From Teredinibacter haidensis (GTDB lineage: Bacteria > Pseudomonadota > Gammaproteobacteria > Pseudomonadales > Cellvibrionaceae): a stretch of 64,000 bases of DNA. Location of the stretch: the NCBI RefSeq assembly GCF_014211975.1, contig NZ_CP060084.1, forward strand, positions 3,545,001 through 3,609,000, in the 5' to 3' direction. The notes below the pieces were generated by a model. The model was not told the origin of the DNA, searched no databases, and worked only from the letters and a program-made list of their open reading frames with translations. The translations under genes and the position numbers were made by a program. Shown here piece after piece: positions 8,773-18,153 of this stretch. How positions within the stretch are numbered: the first letter of the stretch is position 1; each line of letters begins with the position of its first letter.

Positions 8773-11262
8773 TTATTGCAGTAACATCACGGCACTACCA
8801 GCAGTAGCGGCACAGAGCGCGATAACGGTTGTATGAGTATCAGCAGCCGACATATCGGTTGCCAGGCTGTACAGGTGCGCTTTCACATCATCGGGCACCG
8901 GTTGGGTCTGCAAGCTTGTTGGCGTGCCGTCCACATCCACTTCACTGGCAGCAAGACCCGCCAGCAGCGGATTAATAATCAGATCGACATTACTCATATC
9001 AACCTCATCACTAAAGTTAAAACCAGCGAAGACACTGGCGCGACGAGCGCTATCGTTAACCAGCGCCGTACAATAGGCCACCGAGAGCTGCATCACACCG
9101 GCCTGATGGGCGGCGAGGAAACTGTCGACATCCTCAAGCGTTGGCAACTGCTGGCGCACAGTCTGGTATACCGTATCAACACTGCCTGGCAATGGGTCCA
9201 TCGGCGTTTTCGTCATCTGTGCGATTGTGGCATTGATCTCACCAAAGAGTCGTAATCCGATCTGTGATTGCTCGCCCAGGTCGGCCGCCTCTGGCGCTGG
9301 TGGCGGTGCCAGTTCGACTCGAGCATAGGTCGCCGTGCCGATACGGTCAAAGCTGAGGAAAAACTGATCGAGATCCGCGCCCTTATCCAGCTCAAGAATG
9401 GCGCCCAGAGAAGATAGCGGCACACCGGTTTCAGCATTGTAATTACCGGCGTTAATCGTGGTATCGATATTGGCGAAACTCTGACCAACAACCAATTCAC
9501 GACCATTCAAACCTATGCGAATGCCTTCAATCTCAATATTCTCGGTGGGTGCCTGCTCGCTCAAACTGATAAAGAAGGGCGAAGAGAACAAGTAACTGTA
9601 GTTGTCGAACTGCTCCACTTGGAACACCAGGTAGGACTCGGGCAGACTCACATATTGGGAAACATTAAACAGCAGGAAGAATTTTTCACCCACCCCCGCG
9701 TCGAAGTTCATCAACACATCTTCAGCCGAAAGTGTACGGTTGTGAATCGCCAGAAAGCGCACCACCCCCAACCAGGGGTGCTCTCCATCCAGCTCGTTCC
9801 CCAGTGCCAGAGCGAAAGTATTGTCCCAGTCGTTAAGGTTGGCGCCGATCATGGCTTCATCCGTCGCAATCAGCTCACCATTTACGTATATCGCCATACC
9901 GGTAATAGGATCAAAACTGGCGACCACATGCTGTAACGTCGCCTGTAAAACCTCGGTCGCATCGGGCGTAGACAGCATGGGCATACCATTGCCATCGGCC
10001 AGCGAACTGCGATTAAGGAAATTATAGTTATAGAGGGTTTGAGCCAGGGTGAAATTGCGAATCTCAGAACCGCCCGAGAAAGTCACAATACGTGCGGGGC
10101 CATCCTGGCTCACATTGTCGGGCACCACCCAGGCTTCGATAGAGTACTCACCCGTTGCTCGAACAAGGTCGTAGAGCTTCGCGCTGGAATTGGTCGACCC
10201 CTGCGCTCGACCACCGTTCAGCCGGATACCCCAGCCACCAACTCGACTCACATCACCGGAAAGATTGAGGTCCAGAGCAGGCTCTACGCCACTGGTGTCG
10301 TAGGCAATCTGCGTGGAATCGTTTTTAAATTCGTAGAGCGCTATAACGTTGGTTTCAACACGTCCACCGCTCGCCGCCACAATACCATCCGGCAAACCGA
10401 GCGCCCGACTAACAAGCAGATCCGGGTTGACTTCGGTGATAGGAATCGCTGCGGCGAAGGCAGCGATAGCGTTCGACATTTCGGTCGCATTGCTATCACA
10501 GCTATCCCAACAGTTATGAAACTCATTCGCCAGGCGGGTCGCTAACCGCGAGCTGCCGGGGTCGTCTAGATTCATTCGGCTGCGCGATGCGTCGTAGGCG
10601 ACATCTACATCACTACTGGCGATATAGGGCTGCTGCTGCAGCGCTGAATCTTCCGAGTGGCAATCAGCACAATACTTGACCAATACCGGGGTATATACGG
10701 TATCTGCAAACGAGCCGCTATCCGCAGGAAAGCTCTTACTGTCGGCTACTTCATAGCCCTCGCGCGGTTCCAGCACCACAACATTACTGCTGGCACCAGA
10801 GGCATTCGCCCAGGCTTCGATGTAGTTTGCGATAATTTCCCCGCAAACCTCCGGCTCTGAACTCCAGCAGTTATGGCCACCCGATACTTTTTGCACGATG
10901 CGGGAATTCGAAGGCGCTTCCAGGTCGATCAAAGTGTTCACAGCACTGTAGGCCAGATTAATATCATCGGAGCGAACAAATTCCGGCGAGGTTCCGCCCT
11001 GAATATGACAGGTTCCACAGCGATCTTCGCCCGCCAGGTTGTCCCACAGGTGAATTTTAAAATTCTGTACGTCATCGGTGCTGGCTGTCGGGCCGCTGTA
11101 AACCACACCCGTTTCACCGTCGGAGCGGCTGTAGTCATCATTTCGCTGAACAGCCTCGCCACTGCCACCACTACAGGCCGCAATGCCCATAACACTAATA
11201 ACGAGCAACACCAGTTTAAAGCGTGAAAAAATTTGATCCGGAAGGATAGTTAACATGCTCAT
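8773..11262 (-). CDS. Lipoprotein with two CXXCH heme motifs and a LamG-like domain
   Basis: This 829-residue exported lipoprotein (lipobox GIAAC, Cys30) has two similar N-terminal modules. Each has a CXXCH heme-c site (CGTCH at residues 82-86, CADCH at 198-202), followed about 45 residues later by HNCW and then a small helix. This looks like a tandem cytochrome-c-like pair. A LamG/concanavalin-like beta-sandwich follows (about residues 305-535, with YSIEAWV and AIYVNGEL), then a long C-terminal region without recognised motifs. It starts 2 bp after the upstream gene, so the genes are almost certainly cotranscribed. Cytochrome plus LamG next to a DUF1501-like protein recalls gene pairs in planctomycetes. 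The role is inferred to be extracytoplasmic redox or carbohydrate-associated. Confidence 0.72.
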   Translation of the reverse strand: MSMLTILPDQIFSRFKLVLLVISVMGIAACSGGSGEAVQRNDDYSRSDGETGVVYSGPTASTDDVQNFKIHLWDNLAGEDRCGTCHIQGGTSPEFVRSDDINLAYSAVNTLIDLEAPSNSRIVQKVSGGHNCWSSEPEVCGEIIANYIEAWANASGASSNVVVLEPREGYEVADSKSFPADSGSFADTVYTPVLVKYCADCHSEDSALQQQPYIASSDVDVAYDASRSRMNLDDPGSSRLATRLANEFHNCWDSCDSNATEMSNAIAAFAAAIPITEVNPDLLVSRALGLPDGIVAASGGRVETNVIALYEFKNDSTQIAYDTSGVEPALDLNLSGDVSRVGGWGIRLNGGRAQGSTNSSAKLYDLVRATGEYSIEAWVVPDNVSQDGPARIVTFSGGSEIRNFTLAQTLYNYNFLNRSSLADGNGMPMLSTPDATEVLQATLQHVVASFDPITGMAIYVNGELIATDEAMIGANLNDWDNTFALALGNELDGEHPWLGVVRFLAIHNRTLSAEDVLMNFDAGVGEKFFLLFNVSQYVSLPESYLVFQVEQFDNYSYLFSSPFFISLSEQAPTENIEIEGIRIGLNGRELVVGQSFANIDTTINAGNYNAETGVPLSSLGAILELDKGADLDQFFLSFDRIGTATYARVELAPPPAPEAADLGEQSQIGLRLFGEINATIAQMTKTPMDPLPGSVDTVYQTVRQQLPTLEDVDSFLAAHQAGVMQLSVAYCTALVNDSARRASVFAGFNFSDEVDMSNVDLIINPLLAGLAASEVDVDGTPTSLQTQPVPDDVKAHLYSLATDMSAADTHTTVIALCAATAGSAVMLLQ

Positions 11263-11264
11263 CT

Positions 11265-12524
11265 CTATTCTCCCTTACAGTAGTCGGCGGATTCGGCAAA
11301 CACCTGCTTTATGCGGTATCCACCATTTTTAAAACGGGTGAGCATGTCGCTGACGGCTGTCCGGTCGCTCGCGTCGCCTGGATCGCGCAGGCAGACGGCC
11401 TTAAACACTTTGCTTACCTGGCAGGAAGCAAATGCTTCGGTGTGCGCCAGCTCTTGCAGCATGGAACGCGCTCCCGAACCGCTGCCCGAAAGGGCCTCAT
11501 CCCAACCTAAGTTTTGATTAGGCCCCTCCCGCCAATAGTTATCCCATTTGTCATCGGGCGTTTGATAACCGTAAGGGAAAGTCGCGGCATTGATATGGTA
11601 TTTACCTTTAACGCGAGTCCCTGTTCTGGCGTCTGTCGCACCTTCTCCGTTGTAGGAGATGGCACCATTTTCACCGGTTAAATCGTTGTCGGCATCGTAC
11701 TCGTAATCATAATAAGCAAAGGCCTGCGCCAACGGATCCATGCCGCTGTGGCATCCCACACAGCTATTTAAAAACACCCGGGAATCACCACCGGGACTGC
11801 GGGAAACATCCTGGCGAATACGATCCGGCACGCGAGTTGTATCGTGCACTTGCTCCAGATCCATACACAGATGATTTAACAGGGTGAAGCGAAAATTAGC
11901 GCGGTTGGTTCCCGCTTTGAAGAAAGATCGCGCAGCAGCGCGAGAAGTGACAATACCCGCCGTCGCCTCCGCCGGCAGACCCGTCAGTGCCGCCTGGCTG
12001 CGCTGCACCAGATTGTCCTTCAAACTGTAACCGCCCGCTTCCAGTTGCTCGTAATGGGTGTTGTTACTGTTGGAATAAGCGCTCAAACCAAGTGTAGAAT
12101 CGCCGACATAAAGAATATCGGCATAGAGCAATTGGCGAAAATCCATTGTCTCGCTATCGCGCACAAAACCAACGACCGTTGCGGTGTAGTCGTTAAGCGG
12201 AACAAATACATCTTGTTCACGATTGGTCCACGGGGCAGCCCAGTTTTTTACTGTCACGTTATAAAAAGCATCATGTTCCATGGCACGCATCGCTGCGCCC
12301 ACACCATCACCGGCATCAAGATCACTTTTCATCTGCAGCAACACCGATTCGGTGGGGGGAACACCCGCCAGCCGGTCATGGATACGTTTCGCCATTTCCA
12401 GTGTGCCCGCGCCCGCAGCGGCAGATCCACCCAATAGCACAAGCGCAAAAACCAGCTTTCGCCAACTCGCAATTACGTGGCCGGTCAGGTGGCGTTTTAT
12501 CTGTATTTGTTTGCAGATCATCAT
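11265..12524 (-). CDS. Exported protein with single CXXCH heme motif
   Basis: This is the first gene of the leftward operon. I place the start at the ATG at 12524 (419 residues) because an AAAGG lies about 9 bases upstream. An upstream ATG at 12623 would add 33 residues before the signal peptide. The signal segment is LVFALVLLGGSAAAGAG. One CXXCH (CVGCHSGMDPLA, about residue 255) sits in a context seen in DUF1585/DUF1588-type cytochrome proteins (CxxCHxxxDPLA). The C-terminal third contains paired Cys (ASCQVSKVFKAVCLRDP, and YCKGE at the end) that could form disulfides. It probably delivers or accepts electrons for the two downstream products; this is inferred from context. Confidence 0.65.
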   Translation of the reverse strand: MMICKQIQIKRHLTGHVIASWRKLVFALVLLGGSAAAGAGTLEMAKRIHDRLAGVPPTESVLLQMKSDLDAGDGVGAAMRAMEHDAFYNVTVKNWAAPWTNREQDVFVPLNDYTATVVGFVRDSETMDFRQLLYADILYVGDSTLGLSAYSNSNNTHYEQLEAGGYSLKDNLVQRSQAALTGLPAEATAGIVTSRAAARSFFKAGTNRANFRFTLLNHLCMDLEQVHDTTRVPDRIRQDVSRSPGGDSRVFLNSCVGCHSGMDPLAQAFAYYDYEYDADNDLTGENGAISYNGEGATDARTGTRVKGKYHINAATFPYGYQTPDDKWDNYWREGPNQNLGWDEALSGSGSGARSMLQELAHTEAFASCQVSKVFKAVCLRDPGDASDRTAVSDMLTRFKNGGYRIKQVFAESADYCKGE

Positions 12525-13101
12525 CTGTATTGCCTTTGTTCGCTTATGCTCATACCTACTTTTCTGTCGTCCGACGCTTTCGCACTGACACAATTTTTGT
12601 AGGCAATCGTCAATTTTTGTCACCCGACACTGGCTTGTGTCATAAAACTTTTCAACTTAACCGCAAAATCATTACCACCGTGCCAGCGTGTGTGAAAGTG
12701 GTCCTGCACAACGCAGGATCTATTCCCATTCTCATTTCCAACTTACCCAAACACGTAAGAAAAACCAAGAATGAGAACTACGTCTCTCTTATGAAACCGA
12801 AAATTCAGATTCAGACGTGTTTTCTCCGCATCATCGGTAAAAATCAAGAAAAACCATTCAATAGTGAACTTGCTGGCAATTTTTCTTGTTTTTATATTCG
12901 CCTAAATTTTCTTTCATTGTGTAAAGATTCGTAATCACGTGGGCCGTTAGACAAAAAAAGCCTGTTATAGGCATAAAGCTTGTTTTACATTCGCCAGAAG
13001 ACATTTAATGACAGGCAGCCCCCGGCACGAGCTCTCCTGTTTAGCGATTTATCGCCTTACAAACTGTGCCGTTAACACGTTAGTTATTTAAGAGTCCTGT
13101 T
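12525..13101. promoter_or_regulatory. Divergent control region of the heme-protein cluster
   Basis: This AT-rich gap of about 575 bp lies between the leftward three-gene operon and the rightward HzsA-related operon. It must hold both promoters. Small hairpins are visible, GCCT/AGGC at about 12960-12972 and GCGAT/ATCGC near 13044. No coding region is convincing. A shared regulator would bind here, but I cannot name one. Confidence 0.4.
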
Positions 13102-16100
13102 ATGAATTACACACGCCAGGTATTGATCCTAAGTGCGCTAAGCCTGTTTTTATTTCAGGGCTGCGATGTCAGCAGTGGTGGTGGCGGAGCAAACACAACT
13201 CAGGAACCAGACCCGGTGGTCGTCGATTTTCCCGTTGCCTATATCGAACGACCGGTTCCTCGCGATGAAGACGGTGCTTTGCTTCCCGACGATCTGATGG
13301 AGCTGACCGCCTTTCGACCTGGGGCGCGCTTACTATTGAAAGACCGCGCATCGGTTCCCGCAGAGGCCATCGTTATTACCGATATTGCCTTTATGCCAGA
13401 AGCCAGCGAAGAAGTTGACGCCGAGATGGCAGAAGAAGCATCCGAAGACCTACGTCCTCAATACGATGTACGAAACTTGTCCGTGGATGCAGACGGCAAC
13501 AAATTAGTGTTTTCCATGCGCGCGCCGGATATTGAAGGGCTCGATGAAGAAGACCAGCCTACCTGGAATATCTGGGAATACGACCTAGAAACCGAAATTC
13601 TTCGCCGTATTATTTTGTCAGACACCACAGCGGAAGAAGGGCAGGACATTATGCCCGCCTACCTTGCCGACGGACGCATCGTATTTTCCTCCAACCGTCA
13701 GCGCCGTTCACGCGCCGTTTTACTGGACGAAGGTAAACCACAATTTGCAGCCCTAACAGAAGACGGTGAAGAAGAAGCCTTCGTGCTTCATGTGATGGAG
13801 GAAGATGGCAGCGACATATCCCAGATCACCTTTAACCAGAGTCACGATTTATTTCCAACGCTCTTAAGCGACGGACGTCTTATATTTTTGCGCTGGGATA
13901 ACTACGTCGACCAAAAAGACCGCCTCAGTCTTTATACCGCTAACCCCAACGGCAGTAACGTCAATCTTGAATACGGTTTCCACAGCCAGAACACCGGCAC
14001 CAACAACAGTGAGGGCGTTTTCGCTAAACCCCGTGAATTAATCGACGGACGAATTCAGGTTACCCTGCGCCCGCGTGTTGCCGACCAGTTAGGTGGCGGT
14101 ATGATCGCCATCGACACCTTAAATTTTACCGAACAGAATATAGCAGTAGATGGCTCGGGCGCCGCTGGCCCCGCGCAGGAATCAATTATTCAAAACCTCA
14201 TCACCACCGACGGCTCACCATCACTGGCGGGTTACTACAGTTCAGCCTACCCCATCAACGACGGTAGTGAGCGCCTACTGGTGAGCTGGAGCCCCTGTCT
14301 ACTGCGCGGTTTTAAACTGCGCATCTATGTAAATGACAGCTTTCAACTGATTAACGAAAACGGCGAGTTCGTCGACAACAACAGTAATGTACTGGCAGAT
14401 GGCGACACCCCCATCACCATGAACGAAGATGAATTGGGCAACTACCCCTGCACAGAACAGGCACTAACCCTGTCGAATATTCAATTATCGGTGCCAGTTT
14501 ACGGCCTATGGATTTTCGATCCCATAACTCAAACACAGTCGCCAGTGGTGCTTTCCGAAGAAGAAAAAATCTTTACCGACGCATTGGTGCTGCAGCCCCT
14601 GGCCATACCCGACTATATTGCTGACCCACTTCCCGGTATCGATTTCGATCAGGATCTCGATGAAGAAAACGTCGGCATTCTGCATATTCGCAGCGTGTAC
14701 GATATCGACGGTAGCGATATTTCCCCCAATGGTATTCCTGCAACCGCCGACCCACTTCAGACCAGTGAAGAGCAACGCCCCGCACGCTTCCTGCGTATAT
14801 TAAAGGCCGTATCCATGGCTGATGACGATGTCGTGGACTTCGATAACAGCGCCTTTGGCCGCGCGGGCAGGCAAATGAAAGATATTCTTGGCTATGTGCC
14901 GATCGAACCCGATGGCTCGGCCATGTTTAAAGTGCCTGCCGATGTCGCATTTACCTTTTCGATACTCGACGCCAACGGCAAGCGCATCAGTACAGATGGC
15001 AGTGGCGATATCGGACCGCGCCACGAATACTGGATGACATTGCGCGCCGGAGAAGTCCGCGAATGTACCGGCTGCCATACCGACGAAGACACCGAAACGC
15101 CGCACGGGCGAATTGGCGCTGGCCCGGCAAGCGCCAACCTCGGGGCACTCATGGCCGCACAATTTCCCAACACACAATTACGTGATCCCAATGGCATTCC
15201 CTACGCCGGTATTAACGAACAGCCGGAAATTAGCGAAACCATGGCGCAGTACTACGCCAGAATGCTCGGCCCCCGCTCGCCCTCGGTCAATATTACGGAT
15301 TACAGCGACTGGACAGAGGACGGCACTCGCCCCAAAATCGCCAGCATCGATCTCAATTACGCCGACCTGGGAAGCCAAGCTCCAACGGAGTGTGCCACCA
15401 ATTGGAACAGCCTCTGCCGCGTTGTCATCAATTATATCGAGCATATTCAGCCGCTCTGGGAAGAAGACCGCGCAACCTATGACGACGCCGACATGCTCGT
15501 TTCCGACTTCACCTGCACAAGCTGCCATAACACAACCAATGCGGACGGTATGATTATCATCCCCGCTGGTGACGACCAACTCAATTTATCGGCTGTTCAA
15601 TCCGATGAGCGCAATGATTACCTCGTTTCCTATGCGCACTTACTCTTTGGCAGCCGAGTATTGGAGCTGGACGACAACGGCAATCTGCGACTGGAGCTGG
15701 AGCAGCTAATTGAAGATGGTGTTCCACAATTTCAGATGATCCAACTGCTTACTGATGGCGTACCGCAATACGAAGCTATCGACCTACTCGGGAACACTGT
15801 GCCAGCGCCATTGGATACGACTGACCCGGATTTAACTATCGTGCTGGATGAAAACGATAATCCCGTTCAATATCTGGTGCAGGAAATGCAGCCAGTAATG
15901 GATGACGATGGCAACCCAATACTCGATATCAACGGCGACCCTCTGATGGAGCCCATTGCCATTATGGTGGAAACAGGAAACCGCAACGGCGCCCCCCTAT
16001 CACCCAATGGTGCTGTGGCATCCGATGCGTTCTTTAACCTGTTCGAGAGCGATGGCGCACACGCGGGGTATTTAAATGGCGCAGAATTAAAACTTATTGC

Positions 16101-16158
16101 AGAATGGCTGGATATTGGTGGGCAGTACTACAATAATCCCTTTGTTGCACCCGAATAG
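13102..16158 (+). CDS. HzsA-related lipoprotein: beta-propeller plus two CXXCH heme motifs
   Basis: This 1018-residue lipoprotein (lipobox FQGC, Cys21) has Gly and Asp/Glu-rich linkers. The first half contains repeated propeller-type blades (RNLSVDADGNKLVFSM, MPAYLADGRIVFSSNRQRR, LFPTLLSDGRLIFLRWDNY). The second half holds two CXXCH sites, CTGCH at residue 655 and CTSCH at 805. This order and the opening AYIERPVPRD resemble proteins named HzsA-related after the alpha subunit of anammox hydrazine synthase. Hydrazine synthesis itself is not implied, since no beta/gamma subunit is present. A repetitive acidic stretch lies at about 850-960 (LEQLIEDGVPQFQ, LLTDGVPQYEA). It heads the rightward operon and is likely an outer-membrane or periplasmic heme protein of unknown substrate. 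Confidence 0.7.
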   Translation: MNYTRQVLILSALSLFLFQGCDVSSGGGGANTTQEPDPVVVDFPVAYIERPVPRDEDGALLPDDLMELTAFRPGARLLLKDRASVPAEAIVITDIAFMPEASEEVDAEMAEEASEDLRPQYDVRNLSVDADGNKLVFSMRAPDIEGLDEEDQPTWNIWEYDLETEILRRIILSDTTAEEGQDIMPAYLADGRIVFSSNRQRRSRAVLLDEGKPQFAALTEDGEEEAFVLHVMEEDGSDISQITFNQSHDLFPTLLSDGRLIFLRWDNYVDQKDRLSLYTANPNGSNVNLEYGFHSQNTGTNNSEGVFAKPRELIDGRIQVTLRPRVADQLGGGMIAIDTLNFTEQNIAVDGSGAAGPAQESIIQNLITTDGSPSLAGYYSSAYPINDGSERLLVSWSPCLLRGFKLRIYVNDSFQLINENGEFVDNNSNVLADGDTPITMNEDELGNYPCTEQALTLSNIQLSVPVYGLWIFDPITQTQSPVVLSEEEKIFTDALVLQPLAIPDYIADPLPGIDFDQDLDEENVGILHIRSVYDIDGSDISPNGIPATADPLQTSEEQRPARFLRILKAVSMADDDVVDFDNSAFGRAGRQMKDILGYVPIEPDGSAMFKVPADVAFTFSILDANGKRISTDGSGDIGPRHEYWMTLRAGEVRECTGCHTDEDTETPHGRIGAGPASANLGALMAAQFPNTQLRDPNGIPYAGINEQPEISETMAQYYARMLGPRSPSVNITDYSDWTEDGTRPKIASIDLNYADLGSQAPTECATNWNSLCRVVINYIEHIQPLWEEDRATYDDADMLVSDFTCTSCHNTTNADGMIIIPAGDDQLNLSAVQSDERNDYLVSYAHLLFGSRVLELDDNGNLRLELEQLIEDGVPQFQMIQLLTDGVPQYEAIDLLGNTVPAPLDTTDPDLTIVLDENDNPVQYLVQEMQPVMDDDGNPILDINGDPLMEPIAIMVETGNRNGAPLSPNGAVASDAFFNLFESDGAHAGYLNGAELKLIAEWLDIGGQYYNNPFVAPE

Positions 16159-16222
16159 AAACTAAATGCGGGGCCACAGCCTGTCTCTGCACTCCCGGCC
16201 GGAACTGGATAGTCAAACTAAC

Positions 16223-16984
16223 ATGATGTTTTCCGCAAACAATAAAACCCGCTGGCTTGTTATCGTATTGATCACCAGCCTGTTACTTCCACTGCAAGCG
16301 CAAGCTAAAGACAAAGGCGTGGAGGTAGTTGTTACTGACGCCTTTGCAGAAATGCATACCGGCCCTGGCCGCGGCTTTCCTATTTTTCACACCATAGAGA
16401 AAGGCGAAAAAATTCGCATTCTAAAAAGCCGTACCGACTGGTACAAAGTGGCAACAGAAAAAGGGAAAAAAGGCTGGGTATATCGCGATGAATTTCAAAA
16501 TACTCTGGGGCTGCAAGGCGAAATGGTTGACCTGTCGCGCCCTGGACGCGAAGCCTTTCACAAGCGTCGCTGGGAGCTGGGCGTTGGCGGCGGGGATTTT
16601 TCCGGAGCGCGCGGCCTAAATACCTACCTAGGCTTTCACCTGACACAAAATATCTCTACCGAACTGCGCTATACCCAAGCCTTTGGTTCATTTTCCAACA
16701 GTAAAATGTTTGCGCTCAACGCCGTTCATCAGCCCTTTCCCGACTGGAAAGTTTCGCCCTTTTTTACCCTCGGCACAGGCAACATAACAATCTCGCCCAG
16801 TTCCGATATTGTACAAACCGAAGATAGGGACAATGGCGTACTCACCGTCGGTGGCGGTTTTATTTTTTATGTTACACGCAGTTTTTTATTTCGACTTGAA
16901 TATAACGACCACACGCTGCTAACCAAGCGCGGCATAAACGAAGAGGTTGACGAATGGAAAGCCGGTTTCAGCGTATTTTTCTGA
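16223..16984 (+). CDS. SH3-like domain plus outer-membrane beta-barrel protein
   Basis: The protein has a signal peptide (WLVIVLITSLLLPLQAQA). A bacterial SH3-type domain follows (about residues 32-95, with MHTGPGRGFPIFHTIEKGEK and GWVYRDEF). The C-terminal half is a small barrel-like region with alternating hydrophobic strands ending in the aromatic KAGFSVFF, a typical outer-membrane insertion signature. I choose the ATG at 16223 (254 residues). An upstream ATG at 16166 would add 19 polar residues before the signal. Its 3' end overlaps the next gene by 31 bp, so translation is likely coupled. The SH3 part probably binds peptidoglycan or a protein partner while the barrel sits in the outer membrane; the cargo is unknown. 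Confidence 0.72.
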   Translation: MMFSANNKTRWLVIVLITSLLLPLQAQAKDKGVEVVVTDAFAEMHTGPGRGFPIFHTIEKGEKIRILKSRTDWYKVATEKGKKGWVYRDEFQNTLGLQGEMVDLSRPGREAFHKRRWELGVGGGDFSGARGLNTYLGFHLTQNISTELRYTQAFGSFSNSKMFALNAVHQPFPDWKVSPFFTLGTGNITISPSSDIVQTEDRDNGVLTVGGGFIFYVTRSFLFRLEYNDHTLLTKRGINEEVDEWKAGFSVFF

Positions 16985-17610
16985 TAAGCCTAATGCTGGC
17001 ATGTGCCCAGTGGAGCTTTGCGCAGGACGATACTGAAATAGACAGCCAGTCGGTTCTGGACGATGTTATTAATCCAGACCTAGAACGCAAGCCCATAAGC
17101 GAAGAGCGCATCGACAGCGAAAACTTCGAATTCGGCATCTACGCCGGAGTGATGAGCGTGGAGGACTTCGGCACAAACAATGTGTATGGCGTGCGTGCCA
17201 GCTACTATATTACCGAAGATTTTTTTCTGGAAGGCACCTACGGTACTACCGTCACAACAGAAACCAGTTATGAATTGCTCGGCGGCGGCAGCCCCCTGCT
17301 AACCGATGACCAGCGCACCTACGATTATTATAACTTGTCGCTCGGTATTAATTTGTTGCCCGGTGAAGTTTTTCTAGGCAAGTATTCGTTTAATACCGCC
17401 TACTATTTAATTGCCGGTGTGGGCAACACACTGTTTGCCGACGAAGAATATTTTACAACCAATTTTGGCAGCGGCTTTCGATTATTTCTAACCGACTGGC
17501 TGGCGTTTCGCATGGATGTACGCAACCATTTATTTACACACAATTTGCTGGGTGACGATAAAAACATCCAAAACCTGGAAACCCATTTTGGTATTTCCAT
17601 TTATTTTTAG
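16954..17610 (+). CDS. Small outer-membrane beta-barrel protein
   Basis: This 218-residue protein has a signal peptide (residues 1-23, ending WSFAQ), an acidic leader, and an outer-membrane beta-barrel fold (GVRASYYITEDFFLEGTY, YYNLSLGINLLPGEVFLGKY). It ends in FGISIYF, a C-terminal aromatic barrel signature. It resembles families named outer membrane beta-barrel domain-containing protein. It overlaps the upstream SH3-barrel gene by 31 bp and lies 18 bp before the TlpA-like gene, placing it in the same operon. The two barrels may form one complex. No enzymatic residues are recognised. Confidence 0.75.
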   Translation: MESRFQRIFLISLMLACAQWSFAQDDTEIDSQSVLDDVINPDLERKPISEERIDSENFEFGIYAGVMSVEDFGTNNVYGVRASYYITEDFFLEGTYGTTVTTETSYELLGGGSPLLTDDQRTYDYYNLSLGINLLPGEVFLGKYSFNTAYYLIAGVGNTLFADEEYFTTNFGSGFRLFLTDWLAFRMDVRNHLFTHNLLGDDKNIQNLETHFGISIYF

Positions 17611-17628
17611 TCGTAGCGAGGGTTCGGC

Positions 17629-18153
17629 ATGTTAAAAACAAAGCATTTGCTAAAATCAGCCATTATTCTTTTATCCGCTGTGTTCACACTGGCACTGGCG
17701 CCCGTCAGCATGGCGGAAAAACCAGGGAAACCGGCAATCGATTTCACCCTCAAATCCAACCAGGGGAAAAACGTGCGCCTAAGTGATTTGCGCGGTCAGG
17801 TGGTCATGCTGAATTTCTGGGCGTCCTGGTGCGGCCCCTGCCGACAGGAAATGCCGCTACTGGATAAAATCCACAAAAAATATTCCCCAGCGGGTTTTAC
17901 CCTATTAGGTATCAATTCCGAAGAAGACTCCAAGGAAGCTGACCGCCTGTTAAAGCAAGTACCCGTCAGCTTTCCCATTCTTTACGACACCACCCTCAAG
18001 GTAAATGAGTATTACAAAGTGGACGCCATGCCCAGCAGCGTAATGATCGATTGCGATGGCAATATGAGTTATATACATCGTGGCTACAAACCTGGTGATG
18101 AAAAAGCCTATATCAAACATATTAAGGGGCTGCTTCGCTCATGCAGCAATTAG
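17629..18153 (+). CDS. TlpA/ResA-like periplasmic thioredoxin
   Basis: This 174-residue thioredoxin-fold protein has an N-terminal signal (LLSAVFTLALAPVSMA) and an active site WCGPC within LNFWASWCGPCRQEMP. A cis-Pro region DAMPSSVMID follows, ending in a Cys near the C-terminus. TlpA/ResA proteins keep apocytochrome or metal-site cysteines reduced outside the cytoplasm. In this operon the likely clients are the CXXCH proteins or the Cys-tailed lipoprotein encoded next. It overlaps that downstream gene by 13 bp, which is strong evidence for cotranscription and coupled translation. Confidence 0.88.
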   Translation: MLKTKHLLKSAIILLSAVFTLALAPVSMAEKPGKPAIDFTLKSNQGKNVRLSDLRGQVVMLNFWASWCGPCRQEMPLLDKIHKKYSPAGFTLLGINSEEDSKEADRLLKQVPVSFPILYDTTLKVNEYYKVDAMPSSVMIDCDGNMSYIHRGYKPGDEKAYIKHIKGLLRSCSN

